From Leucaena leucocephala (taxonomy: Eukaryota > Streptophyta > Magnoliopsida > Fabales > Fabaceae), in NCBI GenBank assembly GCA_037074615.1, contig CM073519.1, positions 31,641,001-31,705,000 of the forward strand: 64,000 nt of DNA, given 5' to 3'. How positions within the stretch are numbered: the first letter of the stretch is position 1; each line of letters opens with the position of its first letter. The notes beneath the pieces were generated by a model. It was given only the letters and a program-made list of their open reading frames with translations, was not told the DNA's origin and ran no database searches. Of the stretch, positions 55,650 to 64,000 are shown piece by piece. The position numbers and the translations under genes were made by a program.

Positions 55650-56562
55650 TTTCTAATCCTTTCTAACCTGTGAAAAGCACAGCAAAATACATTTTGTGGA
55701 TATATCACCCATTAATACCAAACCTAAAATTTCCCATTAACTTTATTGAAGGAATAAGTCACTTGAACAAGTTATGTGGCTTATTTATTCTTCAATCAAC
55801 AGCAACACTTAAAATTTCAGGTTTTGTGAAGAACCACTATCAACACACGATGGAAATCAAATGTTAGAGTGTTATCACAACCAACTATTGGGATTTTTGT
55901 ATATTTCAGTCAACAAAGTATGACATAATTTAATCAAGGAAGAATGAAGTTAAGCTTATGTATGTAGATTTTGGCCATACTTATTTTCTCTTCTCTAACC
56001 ATCAACAATAATTGTTCAGCTAACAAGAGCAAACCAACTTCATTTAAACTAGATAAAAAAGAAGAAGGAAAGAAACATATATGGAAGTTTGTAACAAGAA
56101 CACGGATGAACAAGCCAACTAGAGAGGTTTATGAAAACATGCTAGAAGACGAAAATGAGAGAAGGGATTTGGCGACTTAAATCTATGCTACGATGTGGAG
56201 AAGACAAAAGAGAGGAGGATGGAAAAGGAGGATGCACGCCGCCATCAATGCCCGACTAAGCTCCGCTAGTGACATTTGCTGACGACCCAAATTTGTACTG
56301 CATTGGGGTTCTTCTTCACCAGATTATGACTGTGGCCCAACAGTGATGGAAGTTGAGAATGGAAGGGTGAGGGTAGAGAAGGAGGACAATGAGAAAAGGT
56401 GATATGAGGTTGAAGATCTGGTCATTATCTTAGTGACAACCTAAAATGAATTAAGTAAAGGTTAGTGGGTAGTGAAGTTTGTGATGAACCAGCGAAGGAA
56501 ATAGGGCCATTTAGTTCTGTTCTTTGCTTTTTCTCTCACTTCATTCTGTTTAGTTTCATTCT

Positions 56563-56717
56563 TCAGCTTTTTCTTCAAATGCTTCTAGGGTCATTTAGTC
56601 TTTTCACTCAAATTTATAAAAGACAGATTGGGTCTCTTGCCCAATCTATCCTTTTAAATATTCACATGCCCAAATTGTTATTCTGAAATTGAAATGGGCT
56701 TTTCTTGTCTTTTTCCC
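56563..56717 (-). repeat. Right terminal inverted repeat of MULE
   Basis: Mirror of 51344-51498, ending GTCTTTTTCCC directly before the 9-bp duplication TAAATTTTA. Confidence 0.88.
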
Positions 56718-59562
56718 TAAATTTTATTAGGGTTCCAGATAGCAGAAAATTATATGATAGTCTAAAAGTTATCTGATTTTTTATTAGATTCCATTGACAT
56801 CATATATAAGTGGGGGAATTACAAGAAAGTGTGCCCTATAGTGTCAGATGTTATGAATCTGACAGAACCCCGGAAGAAGTCCTGTATAAAAAGTTATTCC
56901 CATAACAGTGAATTTTGACAAGAGTTTGATAACACCCGTGATCCGATAATAGAACTTATCGGTATGTAAGCCTGGACAGAATGAGATCAGATGACCTCAT
57001 ATATAGGCCCATGATGATGCCAAGAAGGGCCCAAAACCCAAGGTACCAGTCCATCAGTAGAAGGGGTCAGTGTCCAGAAGAGGTGTAAAATTACAAAAAT
57101 GCCCCTGGATGCCCAGATTGTACCAATGATAGATGGAAGGCATTTTGATCATCTGGGATAGGCTAAAAATGTGGCACATGGAATAAATATGATTAGTTGA
57201 GCCAGTATATAACCTGAGGCAGTACAAAGAGGGGTGAAATGACAATTATGCCCTTAGGGTAGTACAGTGCAAGAAAGAACACCAAGGGTATTTTGGTCAT
57301 TTTCCAAGGTATGGATGGAAGATAAATCTTCAGTATATCATTGTCAATGGTATGAGAAGCCTAGACAATAATTTTCAGGACAAAATACATATCCTGTTAT
57401 ATTATAAAAAATTAGGAATAGAGCACAGTCTGGTTGTTCTGAAACTGCTCCGATCGGTACCGGATTAGACTGGCTTTTTTCTAGAAGCTTCCTTACATGG
57501 ACAGCACACCACATACCCCTCTTAGGTGTCCCATGAGCTTTCCCACATGATGTCATAATTATTCTTTTTAGAAAAAGTTAAATTCAAGATTAAATGTGAG
57601 CCCTTGGATCAAATGGTATACAAATCAATCTTGGCCATCCATTTTCACCCAAATTTCTCTATAAATACCCCCTCATTTCAGACCTATTCAGAAGCCCTTG
57701 GAACCATGGGGAAACTCTTGCAAAATTTCCACTCAACCAAGAAAGAAGCACACAACTTGAAGCAAGAAGCAAGGTAATCATCTCCCTTGATCTTGAGCTT
57801 TGTTCTAGCAAGTTAGCTCTTGGTTTTAAGGGGTTTTTGTGCTCTATTTCCCTTATGGTTTTTGCTGGAAGTGCTGCCGATATGTGGTTAAAATATGAGT
57901 TTTAGATATTTTAGACAAGCATAAACAAGCTAGAATCAAGTGGTATAAGCTTGGAAATTCAAGTATGTTTGGATTTAGGGTTTTGTGTTCTTACTGGTAC
58001 TATATGTGGTACTGTTCATATGATGGAATTTCATGATTTTGATGCTTCCAATGAGTTTAAAATGGAAAATTGTGTGGGGATAAAGTAGGAGAACAAGTAT
58101 TGGAAGCATTGGAATCAAAATGTGAATTTTTGGGAATCAAGGGCTTCACTTCGGTTTGGTACTGTAGCAACTGAAGTGTTTTGATTTTGGAAATACTAGT
58201 TTCATATTTGGATTCTACATGAAAAATTATGTGGAAATGAACCATGAGAATTTATTTTGGAAAGATAGAATTAAGAAACATAAAGTAGAGAAAGAAAGGG
58301 AGCTAGTGAAAACCTATTCTTGGTTTTGTATTCAAGTTGAGTTGTAACTTGATATTATTGTGTAATGGCTAGGTTTTGACATTTGTGAAGGAAGGAAAGC
58401 ACCTCAAGAAGACCTTGACAAGGATAACTAAGAGGTAGCAAGGATACCTAACTATAACTCATGTTTATTTAATTGTTTTGCTTGCTTGTTGATTATGGTG
58501 TTTGGTTGAGCTTGAGCTTATGTCATCATGTTATGATGAAGTATGAATGATTGCAACTCCTTGCAAGTTATGTCATGACAATATGCATGTTAGAGTTTGC
58601 TTATGTACCATTATGAAGTAGCTCTCGTCTCATGATAACATGTTAAGCATCCAATTATTCATGCATGATATTATAGTTTGTGTAATTTGCTATTGGGATT
58701 TCCATGAAATCTCATTCCTTCTACATGCATAACTATGTTTTAGGTGCTGGATCCTCTCAAGGGAAGAGAGTAAATGTTGATGATTAAGTTTGTGTAATAA
58801 GCTACATGACTTACATAACACTATGGGATGATATGCTAGTATGCATGGTGTATGTTTTTGTAACCCTGTTTTGAGGCCGTGGTGATGTGACAATGTTTAG
58901 GACATTTAAATCAATGATTTTTAGTCTGAAACTTGGCATGATTAAATTTAAGATACAGATATTTAAATGAACACTAAGAATGCCTCATTTAGATAAGTAT
59001 CCGAATTGTTATGATTTTCCAAAGTTGGAAGTAAGATCTGGAATTGAGATAAAATGAGTGCTGAGAGGCAGTGACCTTCATGCAATGATTTTATATATCA
59101 AATGAAAGATTTTTTCTATTACATTTAATGAAAGAGGATGTCTATAGCTTCAACTCCATAGCTAACACAGTTCATTTGGATAAGTAACCAAAGAGAAATT
59201 AATTTTTGAAGTTAAGGCAGAGAAGCTGGAATTTCCAGATTTTACCAAATGAACAGTATTTTTCAACAATTAAACTGATTTCATTAAGACAATGGAACCT
59301 CAATTTTATATTTTTCCCTCAAAGTTCAATGAAATAGATTTCATTAGAAATTGGAACCAACTCTTTTAGATTTTTCTACAATTACTTATGATTTTTCAAA
59401 GTAGGGTACATGTTATGGAATTACTAAATGAACAGTAAAAGTGAACAGTACCCGAGAGCAACTCTTTTGGAAATGAATGATTTCAAAGCAAATGATCATG
59501 TAATTGGTTCCAATCACTTCTAATGGAGTATATTTGAGGTTAAAAGTAAGGATGTGACATTT

Positions 59563-59574
59563 TGGTGTCAGAGT
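59563..59574 (+). promoter_or_regulatory. Mutated primer-binding site of Y element
   Basis: TGGTGTCAGAGT against the standard TGGTATCAGAGC: two changes, A to G at position 5 and C to T at position 12. Confidence 0.7.
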
Positions 59575-59797
59575 ATAGGATTCTGGCTTAAGAAATGCTC
59601 TTAGTAGATTAGTTTAGACTAATACATAAGTGAACCTATGAATGTACTTATGACAGTGAGGCTATTGTATATGTATGTATGTTATGAAAAGTCTATATAA
59701 TGCTGTTGAACTTGATGTATGCTGTGTTGTGAATGAAATGTGTATTATGTTAATTATAGTATTCCTTTCCTATTTCCTATTACTATAGTAAGACAAA

Positions 59798-59950
59798 ATG
59801 GTTAGAACAAGAAGAGCTAGTTCTTCAGGTGCACCTCAAAATGCCGGAGATATTAACCAGTTGATTATAGAATGACTGGAACAGCAACAGAAGCTGATTG
59901 AGGAAGTAAGAGTGGCTCAAGGAAGGAGCAAACAGGAAAGGGATGCTGCC
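59798..59950 (+). pseudogene. Gypsy Y gag, N-terminal start, broken
   Basis: Starts MVRTRRASSSGAP, a beginning typical of plant Gypsy (chromovirus) Gag, followed by a Gln-rich helix LEQQQKLIEEV. An in-frame TGA at 59873-59875 (likely from CGA) and the insertion of a Y LTR at 59951 cut it short. Only 51 codons remain in the window. Confidence 0.72.
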
Positions 59951-62220
59951 TATAATATCCTTACTTTCATATGTCTTAGGGACCATTCAGTAGCATTTAG
60001 AACCACTTACAAGACCTTGGAAATCCATTAGCCAAATCTGGAATTTTACTCTTTCTCGGGTTACTGTTCATATGGTATTTCAGATTACGCAACGAACTTC
60101 AAAAAATCATAATTAATTATAGAAAACTCAAAATGAAGTGGTTCAAAAAGATACGTGAAGATAAAATCTTGAAATTTAAGGAAAAAATAATTTCCAGACC
60201 AAATGATTATCCAATTGATACAGTTTATTCGTTGAAGTTTACTGTTCATTTGGTCAAAAACTCTGGAAACAGATTCTGGTCCCTTAATTTGGAAATCCAT
60301 TTCTCTTCATATACACATCCAAATGAAACTTTATACCTATGAATTTAAAGCTCTGGATGCGTACTACATGCTCATAAAATTTCGTGAAATAATTCCTTCA
60401 TTTGCTAGGTCAAACTGAAGCTACAACAAAACTGCTTCAGGACCTACGTTTTTACCATTTCAGTTTCCTTTCTTTCATTTTCCATAATTATTCTAGCATC
60501 CATAAATAATCTCTTTTGCTTTTTATGATTTCATATACATCATGGGATTATACAATAATTGTTTCATACAATCTCATCACATAAATAGATACTTTACATG
60601 GCTTTGACATACATGGAAAGTGCATAGCATATGCTAACATCTTAAATACTTTACTTTTCTTCTTCCATACTTTAGCTCTTCTCCATGCATACATTATCCA
60701 TCATGCCTAACCTACATTGGTTGGTTATGGGAGAGTGAGATTCTAGGGAATCTCAGTAGAAAACATTACCACTTAAATATGCAAGATGGATGCTAATGCA
60801 TGATATGTAATTTCATTAAACTTTCTTTGATTAGTGACATGCCATCATGCTATATACTTTCACATAAAGTGCATGGCCATGGAAAACATGTTATTCACAA
60901 TACATTCAACATCATTAATCATGTCACAACATCATTCAAATATCATATACATGTCAACACATAAGCATACCACATCAAGCACATAAAGAGGTAAGTTCAC
61001 TACCTTGCACTTAAGCTTTCCTCTTGATCTTTAGAATTTCCTCCCTAGCTTTCCAACCATGAAGCCTTTATGTCAATCACTTCCCAACATGTTCTTGGAT
61101 GTTTCAAGGTCCTAAACACATTCATATTCATCACATAACTCATTAGGACTCATGAACTCCAACCATGTTCAAGACTAACTTTGTTACACTCTTTATTGCC
61201 ATAACTTTCTCTAATCTTCACTAATCCACTTGGCTCTTGAACCAATTGATGTCTTGACTTTACCCTACACAATTTAATCTTTTGAATCCATTTATGAGCT
61301 TAGAATCATGAAATTCCAGCTCCTTCATGGCCTGCTGTACAGAACTGAACATAAGCATACAATTCTTTCAAAAATTCTCATTTTGATTATAATGCTTCCC
61401 ATACTTGTTTCTCCACTTTAACCCACACAACTTTTCATTTTAAAACCATTGGAACCATCAAAATCATGAAATTCCAATTACTGTTCATGCGAGTGAACAG
61501 TACCATGAAGAATTCCAAAAACTACAATCTTGAGATTTTAATGTTTCCAAGGTTCAAAACCTTTCCAATCCTACACAAAATCATCATACAAACTCAATGG
61601 AAGCATTAAATCATTGAAATTCCATTTCTTTCCATAATGAACAGTGCAGACCAAACAGATTCACTCTTGGCAAAGTCAAGAATATCAACTTGATTCAACA
61701 ACCAATCACTTAACTAGCTTGTTTAAGCTTCAATCATATGCTTCTAACTTTAATTTCTTCTTTCCCCTTTCATCTAAGCTCTTTTGGAAGCCAAACCCCT
61801 TAGAGAAAACTCAACTTTTCCCCCATGAAAACCCTAAGTTCAAGCTCCCAAATCAAAGAAAAATAAGCTAGGAGAGATTGCTTACCTTTAATCTCTAGCT
61901 TGCTTGAACTTTGGAACATTGAATCTTCTTTGTCTTGGCTTGAGCTTTCATTTTGCAAGAGTTTCCCCAGGGGTCCATGAAGCCACGGTTTGATGCAGAA
62001 ATGAGGGGGTATTTATAGCCAAAATCCAAGAAAAATTAATGGCCAAGATTGATTTGGTTACTATTTGATCTAAAGGCTCACATTTAATCTTGGATTTTAA
62101 TTTTTCATAAAAGAATAATTACGACATCATGTGGGACAGCTCATGGGACACCTCATGGGGGTATGTGGCGTGCTCATAGTGTAAGGAAACTTCTGGAAAA
62201 AATCCAGTCCAATCCGGTAC
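59951..62220 (-). mobile_element. Y LTR, minus strand, cut by another Y LTR
   Basis: Begins (plus coordinates) TATAATATCC, the altered mirror of an LTR end GGATGTTACA, and matches the Y solo LTR at 23037 for 2.27 kb until AATCCGGTAC. There the next LTR begins, although the solo copy continues with TGATCGGAGC. The missing LTR start should therefore lie beyond the window. The target was gag of the plus-strand Y element, and the left target bases are CTGCC. A TATA box is at 62011-62017. Confidence 0.87.
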
Positions 62221-64000
62221 TGTAACATCCTTACTTTTATACGTCTTAGGGACCATTCAGTAGCATTTAGAACCACTTACAATACCTTGGAAGTCCATTA
62301 GCCAAATCTGGAATTTTACTCTTTATTGGGTTACTGTTCATATGGTATTCCAGATTACGCAACGAACTTCGAAAAAATATAATTAATTCTAGAAAAGTCG
62401 AAATGAAGTGGTTCAAAAAGCTACATCAACATAACATCTTGAAGTTTAAGGGAAAAATAATTCTAGACCAAATGATTAGCCAATTGATACAGTTTATTCG
62501 TTGAAATTTACTGTTCATTTGGTCAAAAACTCTGGAAACAGATTCTGGTCCCTTACTTTGGAAAATCATTTCTCTTGATATACACATCCAAATGAAATGT
62601 TCTAACTATTCACTTAAAGCTATGGATGTGTACTACATGCTCATAAAATTTCGTGAACTAATTCCTTCATTTGATAGGTCAAACTGAAGCCACAACAAAG
62701 CTGCTTCAGGACCTACGTTTTTACCATTTCAGTTTCTTTTCTTTCATTTCCGATAATTGTTTTCATCATGCACAAGCCATTCAATAAGCTTCTTAACATT
62801 CATATACATCATGTACATATGCCATAAGTATTACAATAGTTTTATCACATAAATGGACACCTTACATGGCATTTACATACATGGACAATTTATAGTATAT
62901 GCTAAAATCTCAATACTTCACTTCGTTTCTTCCATTCTTTAGCTCTTCTCCATGCATACATTTTCTTCATGCTTGGCCTAAATTGGTTGGGTAAGGGAGA
63001 GTGACATTCTAGGGAATCTCAGTAGTAAACATTACCACTTAAATATGCAAGATGGATGCTAATGCATGATATCTAATTTCATTAAACTTTCTTTGGTTAG
63101 TGACATGCTATCATGCTATATACTTTTACATAAAGTGCATGGCCATGGAAAACATGTTATTCACAATACATTGAACATCATTAATCATGTCACAACATCA
63201 TTCAAATATTACATACATGTCAACACATAAGCATACCACATCAAGCACATAAAGAGATAAGTTCACTACCTTGCACTTAAGCTTTCCTCTTGATCTTTAG
63301 CATTTGCTTCCTAGCTTTCCAACCAATAAACCTTTATGCTAATCACTTCCCAACATGTTCTTGGATGTTTCAAGGTCCTAAACACATTCATATTCATCAC
63401 ATAATTCATTAGGACTCATGAACTCCAACCATGTTCAAGATTAACTTTGTTACACTCTTTATTGTCATAACTTTCCCTAATATTCACTAATCCACTTGGC
63501 TCTTGAATCAATTGATGTCTTGACTTTACCCTACACAATTTCATATTTTGAACTCATTTATGAGCTTAGAATCATAAAATTCCAGCTCCTTCATGGCATG
63601 CTGTACAGAATTGAACATAAGCACACAATTATTTCAAAAATTCTCATTTTGATTCTAATGCTTCCCATACTTGTTTCTCCACTTTACCCCACACAACTTT
63701 TCATTTTAAAACCATTGGAAGCATCAAAATCATGAAATTCCAATCACTGTTCATGCGAGTGAACAGTACCGTAAGGAATATCAAAGACTACAACCTTCAG
63801 ATTTTAATGTTTTCAAGGTTCAAAACCTTTCCAATCCTACACAAAATCATCATACAAACTCTATGGAAGCATTAAATCATTTAAATTCAATTTCCTTCCC
63901 TCATGAACAGTGCATACTGAACAGGGCACACCATGGCAAAGTCAAGAATATCAATTTGATTCAACCACCAATCTCTTAACTAGCTTGTTTAAGCATCAAT
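62221..64000 (-). mobile_element. Y LTR, minus strand, runs off the window
   Basis: Begins TGTAACATCC, the intact mirror of the Y LTR end, right after GGTAC (62216-62220), the likely TSD. It is very similar to 59951-61740 and to 23037-24810. It continues past 64000, so it is unknown whether it is a solo LTR or part of a full element. The frame at 63496-63735 also occurs at 24309-24548 because the LTR is repeated; it is not a gene. Confidence 0.88.

Larger units (their letters stand above)
51344..56717. mobile_element. Mutator-like element, probable Pack-MULE
   Basis: 5374 bp bounded by inverted repeats of about 155 bp that start GGGAAAAAGACAAG, and flanked by the 9-bp duplication TAAATTTTA (51335-51343 and 56718-56726). 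A 9-bp TSD with long terminal inverted repeats is the Mutator signature. The empty site is confirmed by the related Y LTR at 23037-26428, where one uninterrupted AAATTTTATTAGG stands. I see no transposase gene. The interior instead holds parts of a cyclophilin gene and a laccase gene, a 21-bp minisatellite, and a duplicated unknown segment, as in Pack-MULEs that copy host gene pieces. It is non-autonomous. Confidence 0.9.
50976..59950 (+). mobile_element. Gypsy Y element, 5' LTR to gag start
   Basis: The LTR runs from TGCCATATCC (50976) to GGATGTGACA (59559) and is about 3.2 kb once the Mutator-like insertion is removed. A mutated PBS follows (TGGTGTCAGAGT, 59563-59574; two changes from the standard site), then a leader and the start of gag at 59798. 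The element is cut at 59950 by a minus-strand Y LTR; its remainder lies beyond the window if it survives. A TATA box is at 57660-57666. Confidence 0.88.

Overview
The window is plant nuclear DNA from a repeat-rich genome, almost certainly a flowering plant; the species cannot be named from the sequence. The evidence is Ty1/Copia and Ty3/Gypsy LTR retrotransposons primed by initiator tRNA-Met, a CACTA terminus, a Mutator-like element carrying pieces of plant laccase and cyclophilin genes, and 5-bp or 9-bp target-site duplications (TSDs) at most junctions. I see no intact host gene, no tRNA or rRNA gene and no CRISPR array. The only intact coding sequences are two Copia Gag-Pol polyproteins of 1327 codons.

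Layout. 1-380 is a decayed Copia RNase H end. 913-22193 is a solo LTR of a Gypsy family (called X here, + strand, TSD GCTAG). Copia element B (minus strand, 1465-19525, TSD ACTCT) sits inside it, and inside the gag gene of B sits element A of the same Copia family (plus strand, 6949-15978, TSD CCTTC). Sixty-five bases after the X solo LTR and its TSD, a second X LTR lies in the opposite orientation (22264-37868). It holds a solo LTR of another Gypsy family (called Y, minus, 23037-26428, TSD TGTAG) and the Copia element C (plus, 27844-36888, TSD ATTCC). To its right is a short remnant of the X pol gene end (37920-38050).

38569-47522 is a decayed Y element on the plus strand. It has a truncated 5' LTR, a primer-binding site (PBS), a 5.4-kb degraded interior and a 3.3-kb 3' LTR. 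47523-49464 is the right end of a CACTA (En/Spm) element. 50976-59950 is another plus-strand Y element: LTR, PBS and the start of gag. Its LTR is split by a 5.4-kb Mutator-like element (51344-56717) with about 155-bp terminal inverted repeats and a 9-bp TSD. Two further minus-strand Y LTRs follow (59951-62220 and 62221 to the window end), the second inserted into the first.

How the parts relate. The nesting gives relative ages: A is younger than B, B is younger than the X solo LTR, and C and the Y solo LTR are younger than the second X LTR. A (two LTR differences noticed by eye) looks younger than C (about 15). B carries four nonsense mutations and cannot make a polyprotein. A and C could supply Gag, protease, integrase, reverse transcriptase and RNase H for the family. 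The least ordinary region is the Mutator-like element: it appears to be a Pack-MULE holding cyclophilin and laccase gene pieces (the laccase piece with an intron still present), a 21-bp minisatellite, and a duplicated segment of unknown origin.
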